Translations under genes and position numbers: made by a program
NCBI GenBank assembly: GCA_018396655.1
Contig: JAGTQF010000007.1
Span: forward strand, 1 to 50,564
Length of the DNA stretch: 50,564 nucleotides
Source of the DNA: Candidatus Bathyarchaeota archaeon
GTDB taxonomy: Archaea > Thermoproteota > Bathyarchaeia > Bathyarchaeales > DTEX01
Direction of reading: 5' to 3'
In this document: in pieces, positions 25,941 through 35,470 of the stretch
Numbering within the stretch: position 1 is the stretch's first letter
Layout of the letters: the number at the start of each line of letters is the position of its first letter
Notes under the pieces: generated by a model
Database searches by the model: none
The model's input: only the letters and a program-made list of their open reading frames with translations
Told to the model about the DNA's origin: nothing

Positions 25941-26537
25941 TTATGCCTGCCAGCTTCTATACCACTTTGCAAATTCCCTCAAAGCCCTCGCTCGATGTGA
26001 GAAGCGACATTTCTCCTCAGTAGTCATTTCACCAAATGTTTTTCCAGGGCTTTCATTCGGCTCAAAGATTGGGTCAAACCCGAAGCCACCGCTCCCTCGA
26101 GCCTCTAACGATATTCTTCCCTCAACTATGCCGTGAAAGCATTTTAGGTTGTTATTTGGGTCGCAGAATGCAACCACTGACTTGAATTTAGCGCTTCTAT
26201 CATTAACTCCATTCAGGAGTTTGAGTATACCGCCTAAACCTATCTTTCTATAGACATATGACGAATATGGTCCTGGGAATCCCCCGAGAGCATCTATGAA
26301 TAATCCGGCATCCTCGACTATAACTGGCAGGTTTACTTCACGCACAGCCTGGAGCACTCTAATCCTCGCAATATTTTCTATATCATCATCCTGAACCTCT
26401 AAGGTTCTCATCTTTATCATAGCAACGGCCACATTATATTCGGCTAAGACACTCCTAGCCTCATTAAATTTATGTGCGTTCTCCGTAACGAAGAAGATTA
26501 GTCTCCCGTATGGAAAATTCTTATTTATTGTGGACAA
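25941..26537 (-). CDS. rdgB: XTP/dITP pyrophosphatase (HAM1/RdgB)
   Basis: A 198-residue house-cleaning nucleotide pyrophosphatase that removes inosine and xanthosine triphosphates. Motifs: FFVTENAHKFNEARSVL at the start, VEDAGLFIDALGGFPGPYSS with the catalytic Asp region, GFGFDPIFEP, and the late FSHRARALR. The start is a TTG at 26537 placed by AGGAGGTGA. It is 7 bases from the Bud32 stop, an association seen in other archaea. Confidence 0.94.
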   Translation of the reverse strand: MSTINKNFPYGRLIFFVTENAHKFNEARSVLAEYNVAVAMIKMRTLEVQDDDIENIARIRVLQAVREVNLPVIVEDAGLFIDALGGFPGPYSSYVYRKIGLGGILKLLNGVNDRSAKFKSVVAFCDPNNNLKCFHGIVEGRISLEARGSGGFGFDPIFEPNESPGKTFGEMTTEEKCRFSHRARALREFAKWYRSWQA

Positions 26538-26544
26538 TTCGCTT

Positions 26545-27183
26545 TCACCTCCTAGCTACATATCGACCTCTCCTCTCAATCTCCCTAATTTTATCTAAAA
26601 CCTCCATCGTTGCATCATCCCCCATAATCTCCCTATACCCTTCTATAACAGCGTTAAAACACTCATTAACATATTTATAGTGTGTGCTCGCAAGAGCCCT
26701 CCTCATCAAATGTAAGTCTACACCCCTAGCTTCAACCTCAAAGCTCTGTTCACTCAGCCCAAAGTCTATAAGCACAATGCTCCCATGAGGCGTTAAAATC
26801 ATGTTCGATGTCGTTAAATCCCCATGAATTATCCCATTCTTATGAAGCTTGCCAACGAGCTTACCGATTTCACGGCATATCTTAACCCTTTCCTCACTCG
26901 ATATTTCATTAAGTATCTCTTTAATTCGAACCCCCTCAACAAACTCCATAACTATCGTAGCCTCCTCAAGATCTACTAGAAATATTATTGGTGTTGGGAC
27001 GCCAGCTTCCTTAGCCTTGTGAATCATTTGTGGCTCATGCTTTGTCCTTCGAATTTGGAGTATTTTATCGAGCTCGGGAATTCTGTATTTTTTCGGATAT
27101 CTTCTCTTAAATATGACCTTTCGCCCGCACCACTCCTCCATGTATATGCTTGCCTCAGCACCCTTCTTTATGAGGATGCCCAA
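26545..27183 (-). CDS. bud32: KEOPS kinase/ATPase Bud32
   Basis: A 212-residue atypical small kinase that supports Kae1 in t6A synthesis. Visible: an N-terminal Lys region KGAEASIYMEEW, catalytic HGDLTTSNMIL and metal-binding LIDFGLSEQ, and the family C-terminal VARR basic end. The start is TTG at 27183 after GAGGTG. It is a separate gene here, not fused to Kae1 as in many euryarchaea. Confidence 0.94.
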   Translation of the reverse strand: MGILIKKGAEASIYMEEWCGRKVIFKRRYPKKYRIPELDKILQIRRTKHEPQMIHKAKEAGVPTPIIFLVDLEEATIVMEFVEGVRIKEILNEISSEERVKICREIGKLVGKLHKNGIIHGDLTTSNMILTPHGSIVLIDFGLSEQSFEVEARGVDLHLMRRALASTHYKYVNECFNAVIEGYREIMGDDATMEVLDKIREIERRGRYVARR

Positions 27184-27194
27184 TTTAATACACC

Positions 27195-28253
<1,059 letters not shown>

Positions 28254-28345
28254 TTAATTCTGAATGTAACTCTATTCAGTTCAATAGATTTATGTGCTTG
28301 AAAATCCATTAATTATTTCATAGAGACTCTCCCAGGGGAAAGGGC

Positions 28346-28693
28346 ATGCCCAAACAGAATGATTTAGAGCAGAAGGCGCTTGACATAATAATGAGTAGAG
28401 GAGAGAAGGGCATACTTCAATCAGATTTATGGCGTGAGATGAAAGCCACTAGTAGAGAGGGCTCGCGAATATCCATTAGGCTGGAGAGTAAGGGGCTTAT
28501 CTACCGTGAACCAGAACTGTCTAGGGGAAGGTGGACATATAGGCTCTATTCAAGACGGCAGCCAATCTCGGTGGACTCGATAATTGATTGTCCGTGTCTC
28601 TCCTGCGAAGAGAACTCAAAATGCGGGGCTGGTGGAAAAATATCCCCGATTGAATGCGAAAAACTTGTTCAGTGGGTTCTTAACGAGAACTAG
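28346..28693 (+). CDS. TFE-beta/RPC34-like winged-helix Fe-S transcription factor
   Basis: A 115-residue protein. Residues 8-70 form a winged helix (GILQSDLWREMKATSREGSR, then a wing). A C-terminal cysteine cluster follows: CPCLSC (Cys82, 84, 87), Cys93 and Cys104, with an ECEKLVQWV end. This matches archaeal TFE-beta, the homologue of the Pol III subunit RPC34, whose [4Fe-4S] domain helps open promoters with TFE-alpha. TFE-alpha is not in the window. The call rests on domain order and cysteine spacing. Confidence 0.85.
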   Translation: MPKQNDLEQKALDIIMSRGEKGILQSDLWREMKATSREGSRISIRLESKGLIYREPELSRGRWTYRLYSRRQPISVDSIIDCPCLSCEENSKCGAGGKISPIECEKLVQWVLNEN

Positions 28694-28737
28694 CTAGGGC
28701 TAGGCTAGGGAAGAGAGTTAACTTCAGGTGTTATTAT

Positions 28738-29373
28738 TTGTCTAAGAGCTGGCTGGAGAGACGAAAGAGAGACTATTACTATAGGAGGGCAAGAGAAGAG
28801 AATTATAGGTCTCGGGCAGCATACAAGCTTCTCCAGGCCATAGAAAAGTATGGTTTAATAAAGCCCGGCGATGTCGTTGTGGATTTGGGTGCGGCGCCGG
28901 GTGGATGGTTGCAAGTAGCTAGACAGGTTGTTGGTGACAAGGGCTTCATTTTAGGTGTTGATGTTAGGGAAATTGAGCCCCTAGATTACGGGAATGTCCA
29001 TGTGATTCTCGGCGACATCACGGATGAGGAGACCTTACGGAGAATTAAGGCTGTTCTTCCACGGCCGGCGGATGCTGTAATCTCTGATGTCTCACCAAAT
29101 ATCTCTGGCGTTTGGGAGCTTGACCATGCTCGGCAAATAGATTTAGCTGAATATTCCCTGAGAATAGCGCTCTCAATACTTAGGAGGGGAGGAAACCTCT
29201 TCATAAAAGTCTTTCAGGGAGAATTTTTTGATGAGTTTTTAAGCGAGGTTAAGAGATATTTTAGATACGTTGAGGTATTTAAGCCTAAGGCCAGCCGGAA
29301 GGAGAGCGCAGAAATTTATATAGTCGGGATGGATTATAGGGGCTCTCAACTCAATTCCCTAGAGAGCTGGTAA
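28738..29373 (+). CDS. rlmE: RlmE/FtsJ-type 2'-O-ribose methyltransferase
   Basis: A 211-residue SAM-dependent RNA methyltransferase. The SAM motif VVVDLGAAPGGWLQVA lies at about 43-58, SDVSPNISG carries the catalytic Asp, and the catalytic Lys is in NLFIKVFQGE. The N-terminal RAAYKLLQ is typical of the FtsJ family acting on 23S rRNA U2552 or on tRNA. The start is TTG at 28738. Its last 23 bases overlap the end of the convergent glycosyltransferase gene. Confidence 0.92.
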   Translation: MSKSWLERRKRDYYYRRAREENYRSRAAYKLLQAIEKYGLIKPGDVVVDLGAAPGGWLQVARQVVGDKGFILGVDVREIEPLDYGNVHVILGDITDEETLRRIKAVLPRPADAVISDVSPNISGVWELDHARQIDLAEYSLRIALSILRRGGNLFIKVFQGEFFDEFLSEVKRYFRYVEVFKPKASRKESAEIYIVGMDYRGSQLNSLESW

Positions 29374-30541
29374 GGTTTATAATGGCATCAACCATAGTCC
29401 TCAAACCATTTATTTTCATGACGCTCTTTTGGATGCTCTCAACATTCCTTTTATAGGAATTGTCTGACATAACCCTATTTACTAATTCGAGCAGCGTTTT
29501 CGGGCTTAAATCGCTCTGTTCTATGACCTCGGCTATACCCATCTCCTTAACTCTTATGGCGTTATTTGTTTGTTCTGTATGGCTTGGTGTTGGTATGAGT
29601 ATCATGGGTTTACCATAATAGATGCTCTGTGATATTGTTCCATGACCAGCCCTAGAAACAATCACATCTGAAGCCTTCAAGTACTCAAATCTATTAGGAA
29701 TCCAATTGTATACGGTTAGATGCTTATATCTGGCAATCTTTATTGGGTTACTCGGGCTACCAGTCGACATGACGATTTGATACTCACTTGGAAAATCCAT
29801 GAATATCCTCTTTAGAACCTCAATTACATAGGTCCTCTCTTTAAGTGGGCCACTTATCGGGGCGAAAATTAGAGGTCTATCCGCATCTAACCCAAGCCTT
29901 TCACGCAGTTCCTTCTTACTGGGAAGCTCGTTTGGATAGACTGGCAATATTGGGCCGATGAATTTAACACGCTTAAAGTATGCCATTGGCATCCTAAGGT
30001 TTCCGGCGGATATAGTGTATGGTGGCGGGAAGTCTGGGATTAAGAGCGGCATTGTTCCGCTAACCCATATCTTACCGATTATCGCCAGTCCACCAGTCTC
30101 GGTAATCTTTGCAAGCCTAAGAAGCCTTCTCTTTCTGGGTATTATAATTTGGAACTGATTGACTATACAGAGATGTGGAATATTAAGGGCTTTAGCTGCC
30201 AGCAGTGGTGAAACACGTGAATCTGAAACAACAACATCCGGCTTAAAGGCTCTCATAAACTTAATCTCGGTTTCAATTTGCTTCGTGAGTATTAGGGCTG
30301 CTAGGATTGGGCCTGGATTTGCAACTGTCTGCGCAAAATCTATTGTTCCGTCAGGTTTAACCATAACCTCCATGGAAGGGGGCTCAACCACCGGATAGCC
30401 TTCTCCCCTAACATATTCGACCGCATCCTTATATGTTGAGAATAGGATTTCAGCGCCCATATCCCTAAGCCTATTAGCTACTGGTATACAGCGCCCAGCA
30501 TGTCCAAGCCCTATGCCGCACACTCCGAAGTAAATCCTCAT
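29351..30541 (-). CDS. MurG/UGT-like glycosyltransferase (GT-B)
   Basis: A 396-residue GT-B glycosyltransferase. The N-terminal IGLGHAGRCIPVANRLR resembles the glycine-rich acceptor loop of MurG-like enzymes. The donor-binding C-terminal half has VIVSRAGHGTISQSIYYGKP and a PTPSHTEQTNNA motif. Archaeal members of this type glycosylate lipids or surface glycans. No membrane helix is obvious. It is monocistronic and overlaps RlmE tail to tail by 23 bp. Confidence 0.87.
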   Translation of the reverse strand: MRIYFGVCGIGLGHAGRCIPVANRLRDMGAEILFSTYKDAVEYVRGEGYPVVEPPSMEVMVKPDGTIDFAQTVANPGPILAALILTKQIETEIKFMRAFKPDVVVSDSRVSPLLAAKALNIPHLCIVNQFQIIIPRKRRLLRLAKITETGGLAIIGKIWVSGTMPLLIPDFPPPYTISAGNLRMPMAYFKRVKFIGPILPVYPNELPSKKELRERLGLDADRPLIFAPISGPLKERTYVIEVLKRIFMDFPSEYQIVMSTGSPSNPIKIARYKHLTVYNWIPNRFEYLKASDVIVSRAGHGTISQSIYYGKPMILIPTPSHTEQTNNAIRVKEMGIAEVIEQSDLSPKTLLELVNRVMSDNSYKRNVESIQKSVMKINGLRTMVDAIINLTSSLGN

Positions 30542-30639
30542 CGTGAGCCCCCATCTCCTTCTTGATACCCGAAATCAGCATTGGGAGATAATTCTAGGAG
30601 ATGTACTAATACAATATTATGATTCAATGATGTGCGCTC

Positions 30640-31296
30640 TTAATATTTTTGGAAAATTAGGCTCTGTATTAGGGCAAATAGGAGCCCGGATATAATGAGG
30701 TAAAGGATTAGGAGGGCAAGTGTTATCAGCAGATTCCTCTTCCACCTTCCACGGCTCCACGCTATGCCGAATGGAATGCCGATTATAAAGCCTATTAGAT
30801 GAGGTATGTAACCTACATTCGTTTCGAGACCTAAGAATAGGGCTGCTAAAACATTATAGATGAAGTAGAGAATGGCGACCAATCCTAGGGGCATTAGGAA
30901 AAGTAGCGAGAATTTTAGGGGTTTTATGAGCATGACTATCGCAATTAAGGTGAATATGGCCGCTGAGGCCCCAACCATTATGATTTTATGTCCATAGAAA
31001 TATAGGCTTGTGATGAAAGAGAGTATGCCGCCTAGGAAGAATGCCAAGAGCATCCTTGCGGAGCCAACCTCTTTCTCAAGCGTCCTCCCAAAAACATATA
31101 GAAATAGCATGTTTCCGACCAGATGGACCATACTTGCATGTATAAATATTGATGTCACTGGAGTCCAGAAGTATCCTCTTGCAAGGTTCTCGCCGCTGAA
31201 GTATAGGGATTGGGTAAGGGGGCTGTCATGTAAATAGAGGTGGATTATGGTTGCGATTATGGAGAGCAGAATAAGCAGCGTGGTCTTCTTCAACAC
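30640..31296 (-). CDS. Rhomboid-family intramembrane serine protease
   Basis: A 218-residue polytopic protein with six likely membrane helices. Active-site residues are Ser111 in GASAAIF and His166 in GYIPHLIGF. The loop HASMVHLVGNMLFLYVFG contains the conserved HxxxN-type helix. The Gly normally following the Ser (GxSG) is Ala here, a variation some members tolerate. It lies 6 bases after the nuclease-like gene and is probably co-transcribed with it. Confidence 0.9.
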   Translation of the reverse strand: MLKKTTLLILLSIIATIIHLYLHDSPLTQSLYFSGENLARGYFWTPVTSIFIHASMVHLVGNMLFLYVFGRTLEKEVGSARMLLAFFLGGILSFITSLYFYGHKIIMVGASAAIFTLIAIVMLIKPLKFSLLFLMPLGLVAILYFIYNVLAALFLGLETNVGYIPHLIGFIIGIPFGIAWSRGRWKRNLLITLALLILYLIISGLLFALIQSLIFQKY

Positions 31297-31302
31297 TGAA
31301 TA

Positions 31303-31956
31303 TCACCACTCACAGATTTCATGCATCTTCTCCAGATAAGTATTTGGGTCCGTCTCTTTAACAACCCCCTTATCCACATCAATTATATATATGGCGTGAA
31401 GTCTCGCGTTTCTTATCTCCTCGATACTCACTGGAGGATTACTATAATATAGGTCGCATAGAGATTTTATCTCCCTTATTTCACTGGTTGTCCTATATCG
31501 TGGCGGCTTCGCTAATGCTGGTGGAAACCACAAAGTATAATATGGTGGGGTTGCTAGAGCAAACTTCTCTGCATAGCCGCTGTATCGGGTTATTTTACTC
31601 GTCACCCTAGCCTTACAATATGTTATTGGGTCAACCGCGTGCTCCGGTGGAACATAGCCGGTTTCAACCTCAACGATTAGGCTGCCTAAACCTTTCAGGG
31701 CATATATGTCGCATGATATTCCATCTAGGGCATACTCTAAGTCAACGTAATATCCGCTCAAAATAAGGTATTTAGCGCACACGAGCTCCATAATGGAATG
31801 ATTTATTTTAACGGCGTTTCTCCTATAAAGAAGAATGAGCTTATCCCTTAACCTAAAAATCTGCTGACAAAACCTCTCACTCTCACCACTACAAAGCCTA
31901 TTAACGATTAGATTCAAATCTTCCTCAAACCGCTCAGCAGCCTTCTCCAACACCAT
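31303..31956 (-). CDS. Unknown protein with possible PD-(D/E)xK-like core
   Basis: A 217-residue soluble protein not assigned to a named family. The first ~55 residues are helical. The core HSIMELVCAKYLILSGYYVDL, then DGISCDIYALKGLGSLIVEVE, has the D...ExE spacing and strand order of restriction-endonuclease-like folds, with a Glu where Lys is common. The pairing CDIY...EVETG is the main argument. It overlaps no gene and sits just upstream of the rhomboid. DNA cleavage or repair activity is a guess only. Confidence 0.6.
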   Translation of the reverse strand: MVLEKAAERFEEDLNLIVNRLCSGESERFCQQIFRLRDKLILLYRRNAVKINHSIMELVCAKYLILSGYYVDLEYALDGISCDIYALKGLGSLIVEVETGYVPPEHAVDPITYCKARVTSKITRYSGYAEKFALATPPYYTLWFPPALAKPPRYRTTSEIREIKSLCDLYYSNPPVSIEEIRNARLHAIYIIDVDKGVVKETDPNTYLEKMHEICEW

Positions 31957-32003
31957 AACCCAAAAAATATTTAACTTTTAAATTTAAAAATTTGTGCAAA
32001 AGG

Positions 32004-32017
32004 TTTTATATATAAAA
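32004..32017 (+). promoter_or_regulatory. Strong TATA box for candidate hairpin RNA
   Basis: TTTTATATATAAAA preceded by CAAAAGG, which resembles a BRE. The predicted start is about 25 bases downstream, near 32035, at the foot of the hairpin element. The box is itself palindromic and could also serve the minus-strand gene starting at 31956; the BRE-like side favours the plus strand. Confidence 0.6.
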
Positions 32018-32034
32018 TTCAAGAAAAATAGTTA

Positions 32035-32175
32035 CTGCCAAGCCGGGAAGTAGGCTTTAAGCACCGCGTTTAAGCAAAGAGCACGCCAGCCGAAACGGCT
32101 GAAGACTGGCGTGCGATAAAGACTTTGCTTAAACGGGCCGGACGGTGCTTAAGGCTTAGACCCGGCTTGGTTATC
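32035..32175 (+). ncRNA. Candidate ~137-nt long-hairpin RNA
   Basis: The sequence folds end to end. Stem 1: 32038-32047 with 32161-32170, 10 bp. Stem 2: 32052-32066 with 32143-32157, 15 bp including two G-U. Stem 3: 32068-32079 with 32123-32134, 12 bp. Stem 4: 32081-32089 with 32106-32114, 9 bp. Apex: CCG-AAA-CGG. Extra bases fall almost only on the 3' strand: 7 (32099-32105), 8 (32115-32122) and 8 (32135-32142). A strong TATA box lies 25 bases upstream and T-rich sequence follows. It matches no RNA family I know. An inverted-repeat mobile remnant is the alternative. Confidence 0.65.
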
Positions 32176-32198
32176 TCTTGTTCTATCTAAAAAATTTG

Positions 32199-33962
32199 TC
32201 ATTCAGCCTCTATCTTCTTCAGTTGCCTCTTATACATTTCTACTATCTCGTCTACTCTTGTTGCGTCCTCTGCTGATTTGTCCGTTCGGTATCTTCCGGT
32301 GAATCTTGGGAATCTTATTGCTAGTCCACTCCCCTTCCTTATTAGGTCTCTTGCGCATGTGTGGATTGGGCTTAGGGTTATCTCTGCGCCAATAACCTCT
32401 ATAACCATTTTCGGTAGGAACCATACGTTTGCCTCTAGGTTTGAGTTGACTCTTGGATGCCTATGCCCTATTCTATATGGTTCGAGCATTTTTGGGAGGT
32501 TTTGTAGGTCCTCATCCGTGAACCCTGAACCACACTTACATATAGTCTCAAACGTGTCGTTCTCGTGGTTGTAAGCTGCTAGGAGGAGTGCGCCGTATGT
32601 CCCAGCCCTTTTACCTCTACCATGGAATGCTCCAACAACCACTAAGTCGACCGTATCTGTCATCTCGCTCTTATAATCCCGCTTATATTTAATCCAGAGC
32701 CAACCCCTCGCTCCAGCCTGATATATCGCATCACCACCGAGAGATTTACAGACAAGTCCCTCACACCCAGCCTCAACAGCCTCCTCAAAGAATCTCTCCA
32801 AGTCTTCTGTGTTGTCCACAATCATGTATTTCGCCAGCTGGAATCTATCGTTCTGCTCGATTATCTTCTCAAGAATCTCATGCCTAACTGGGTATGGCTC
32901 GAGGGTTAAGTCTCTCCCATCAACATAGAGGGCGTCGAATGCAAAGAGCGAGACTGGATATTCGCTCGCAGCCTTCTCAATATCGTATTTGCGCCTTCTA
33001 TGCATGAGTTCCTGGAAGGGCATCATCTCGCCAGTATCCAGGTTCACGGCAACACACTCAGCCTCTATAATAGCCTCTCTAGCCTTAATGTGGTTTCTAA
33101 TCAGCTCGACAGCGTCTGGATACTGGCTGGTTATATTCTCAAGCCTCCTAGAGAAGAGTATCACGTTATCACCGCTCTTATGGGCTTGTATCCTCTCGCC
33201 ATCATACTTGTATTCAGCTATGCACTTCCCACCCAACTTCTCAAGTATCTCAGCTGGTGAACTAAGCCTCTCAGCAAGCATGGGTCTAATTGGGTTGCCG
33301 AGCGATATCCTGAAGTTTTTGACGGCTTCTATCCCGCCCTCAGCAACAGCCTTTGCAACCTTACCTAAATCTGAAGATATATTGTAAGCTCTTTCAATAA
33401 TCTCCCTCGCACCCTTCCCCCCACCATAAGCTATCGCGAGAGCATCTAGAACGGTCATGTCAGCTATTCCAAGGCGGAGCTTTCCAGTAACCGTTCTGAT
33501 AATATATTTTGCATCCTTTGGTGATGCATCCGCCAGAAGCCCTGCCAGAAGGTTCACCTTCAAGTCTATTGAGCCTTCGCCCGAAACACGCGCTATCTTG
33601 TCAAGGGTTTGATAAACCCTCTCAACAGTTAATGGCTTCTTGAAGAATGAGAGCTGCTTTTTCTTCTCAAGGAACTTCTGTGCAGTCTCACCTAAGTCAC
33701 CAGTTCTTGCAAGGTCCTCCTCAATCTCGCTCTCCCTTCGCCCAGATGCCTTAGCAACTGCTTTTATAGCGAGCTTCTCTGCAACGCCCATCTCTATACC
33801 CATGAAGTCTGGATAAAGCTTACCCTGGGTTAAATAGACAACCTTATCGATTATTTCTTTAGGCGTCCTCCTGAAGAACTCAACTAGGTAATCAGTCATC
33901 TCAAGCCTCTTGGTTGTGCCCTCAATCCGCTCATATACCTCTGTAACTAACGAGTAATCCAA
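32199..33962 (-). CDS. lig: ATP-dependent DNA ligase
   Basis: A replicative/repair DNA ligase of 587 residues. The adenylated lysine is in EYKYDGERIQ (Lys252 from the chosen start). An N-terminal DNA-binding domain (about 1-215), the nucleotidyltransferase core and a C-terminal OB domain ending in RFPRFTGRYR are complete. The frame opens at ATG 34013, but GGAGGT at 33972-33977 lies 9 bases before a TTG at 33962, which fits family N-termini (LDYSLVTEVYE). Candidate RNAs flank it on both sides. Confidence 0.95.
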   Translation of the reverse strand: MDYSLVTEVYERIEGTTKRLEMTDYLVEFFRRTPKEIIDKVVYLTQGKLYPDFMGIEMGVAEKLAIKAVAKASGRRESEIEEDLARTGDLGETAQKFLEKKKQLSFFKKPLTVERVYQTLDKIARVSGEGSIDLKVNLLAGLLADASPKDAKYIIRTVTGKLRLGIADMTVLDALAIAYGGGKGAREIIERAYNISSDLGKVAKAVAEGGIEAVKNFRISLGNPIRPMLAERLSSPAEILEKLGGKCIAEYKYDGERIQAHKSGDNVILFSRRLENITSQYPDAVELIRNHIKAREAIIEAECVAVNLDTGEMMPFQELMHRRRKYDIEKAASEYPVSLFAFDALYVDGRDLTLEPYPVRHEILEKIIEQNDRFQLAKYMIVDNTEDLERFFEEAVEAGCEGLVCKSLGGDAIYQAGARGWLWIKYKRDYKSEMTDTVDLVVVGAFHGRGKRAGTYGALLLAAYNHENDTFETICKCGSGFTDEDLQNLPKMLEPYRIGHRHPRVNSNLEANVWFLPKMVIEVIGAEITLSPIHTCARDLIRKGSGLAIRFPRFTGRYRTDKSAEDATRVDEIVEMYKRQLKKIEAE

Positions 33963-34083
33963 TGATAGAGGACCTCCAATGCTTCGGCTAAACCCACAAT
34001 ATCCTATGCTCAAAAGACCAATTTAACTTTAGCTTAGGGCTGATACAGCCAGATATATCGATGCATGTTAATGAATAGAAAAA

Positions 34084-34093
34084 CTTATTTAAG
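34084..34093 (+). promoter_or_regulatory. TATA box for second hairpin element
   Basis: CTTATTTAAG with an A-rich BRE-like stretch just upstream. Its centre is about 26 bases before 34115, where the long inverted repeat begins, so transcription would start exactly at the stem. Confidence 0.5.
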
Positions 34094-34114
34094 ATAGCCT
34101 AAAACCCTATCTTT

Positions 34115-34198
34115 AGGGTGGGGATGGAGAGAAGATATTTCAAGTAGAGGTTTGTGGGAAAAATTCGGAGATTCCGAGAGATAATCCATCCCCACCCT
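34115..34198 (+). ncRNA. Candidate ~84-nt RNA closed by a 14-bp stem
   Basis: AGGGTGGGGATGGA (34115-34128) and TCCATCCCCACCCT (34185-34198) are perfectly complementary over 14 bp. The 56-base interior contains a smaller hairpin, TCGGA-GAT-TCCGA (about 34165-34177), and an imperfect one in GAAGATATTTC (about 34131-34141). A TATA box ends 21 bases before the left arm. No C/D or H/ACA signature, tRNA fold or ORF was seen. It could also be an unusual bidirectional terminator between genes, though the closing stem encloses too long a loop for that. Confidence 0.5.
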
Positions 34199-34206
34199 CC
34201 TTCCAT

Positions 34207-35154
34207 TCAGTTTCTAGCGTGATGTATTAGGTTATCTTTGGCTACCCTTATTCCGCAGTTTGGGCAGTAAAGCGCATCGTATGGAAGGACTTGCCCACAA
34301 TAATGACAGAACTTCACCTCAGATATCATTGGCGGAGTTGGCGGATACTCTGCTTGAGGTGGGCGCTCCATCTTCCATCTCCTTAACTCATAATAATACT
34401 GGGTTATGCTTATTGGATATATGGGTTCAGCAAGTGATACTATGACGAGTCTAATCACTTCCCTGAGCAGCATCTGCCTATAGGACCTATAAAAGAGGAT
34501 TCCAAGCGTCTCCGCGAGCAGATAGGCTACGATTAATATTATGGAAGCCGCCAGTAGAAGCTTAAGGGTCTTCCACCACATGCCATCCGTTAACTCCTTG
34601 CTCCTCCTCATACTGCCGAAGATACTTAAATCCTCAATTATAAGGGCTGGGATTGATAGGCTGAAAATTAGGGCCGTAATCAACCCAGGAAATACTAAGA
34701 GTATGAAGCCCAGAACCGTGAGAACTCCGGTTATCATACTTGTTGCGATTATTCGGCTAATGAAATGGGGCATCCTATTGAGGCTTCTCCGCACCCCCGC
34801 CCCTCTTCCCTCAATGATTTCTGAGATATAGCATACGATTAAGCCATTGCCTATGTTTGCTGCGAGCCAAGCGATTATGAATAGAATAGATGCTGTTAGC
34901 ACCATCGAGGCGCCATAATTTATCAGCCAGTTGAGGATGTTGCTGGTTGAGACTGAATCATGCGGCAAATTGGGGGGTGGCATAAGATTAAGTATGGCGC
35001 GAAACAGAAATGTATTGACTATATTTAGAAGTAAAAATATTGTGAAGAACTTCTCTATCCTAGCGGAGTAGATGGAGAAGGAGTGGTCTAAAATGTCTAG
35101 AATTGAGAGACTTTTGGTGTAGGCCCCGCGTTCACCGCGCATACTTGGATACAA
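34207..35154 (-). CDS. Polytopic membrane protein with C-terminal zinc ribbon
   Basis: A 315-residue protein with about six membrane helices between residues 30 and 250, resembling the DUF7847/GDPD-type membrane-domain proteins of archaea (LLVFPGLITALIFSLSIPAL is typical). After the last helix a proline-rich linker (PPQAEYPPTPP) leads to a zinc ribbon with CHYCG and CPNCG. It is predicted to place the ribbon in the cytoplasm. ATG at 35139 (MRGERG) is an alternative start. Function unknown. Confidence 0.75.
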   Translation of the reverse strand: MYPSMRGERGAYTKSLSILDILDHSFSIYSARIEKFFTIFLLLNIVNTFLFRAILNLMPPPNLPHDSVSTSNILNWLINYGASMVLTASILFIIAWLAANIGNGLIVCYISEIIEGRGAGVRRSLNRMPHFISRIIATSMITGVLTVLGFILLVFPGLITALIFSLSIPALIIEDLSIFGSMRRSKELTDGMWWKTLKLLLAASIILIVAYLLAETLGILFYRSYRQMLLREVIRLVIVSLAEPIYPISITQYYYELRRWKMERPPQAEYPPTPPMISEVKFCHYCGQVLPYDALYCPNCGIRVAKDNLIHHARN

Positions 35155-35246
35155 TGTCTATTTTCCCTCAAATAATCCCTACTAGTGTATGGAGGGGGAA
35201 CAGAGTCCAAAAAAGGAGGGAAATGAAGGTTTTGTTGTCCATTGGC

Positions 35247-35369
35247 CTACTTCTTTACGTATTCACGGATTTTCTTGCCGCAGCATTCGTAGAGTTTTAC
35301 GCGAACCCTTGGTCCTAAATCCCATTCTTTAATGAGCTTCGCTTCTTGACCGCAGACTGGGCATTTCAT
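35247..35369 (-). CDS. 40-aa zinc-ribbon protein
   Basis: A short gene starting MKCPVCGQEAKLIKEWDLGP, ending REYVKK. The ligand pairs CPVC and ECC suggest a tiny zinc ribbon. ATG is preceded by GGAGG at good spacing. The size and basic character resemble small archaeal nucleic-acid-binding ribbons, but I cannot name the family. It lies 92 bases upstream of the membrane protein and on the same strand. Confidence 0.7.
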   Translation of the reverse strand: MKCPVCGQEAKLIKEWDLGPRVRVKLYECCGKKIREYVKK

Positions 35370-35470
35370 GTAAACTCAGCCTCCACACCCATACTATTAT
35401 CCACTATGCATATTTAAGATTTATAATTCTGGCTCTTTCTCCATAAATAATTGGGCTTGTGGTGTTCATA

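Noticed and set aside
32038-32170. H/ACA guide RNA
   Set aside because: The internal loops are one-sided, so no pseudouridylation pocket with two guide strands can form, and no ACA/ANA box follows the stem properly.
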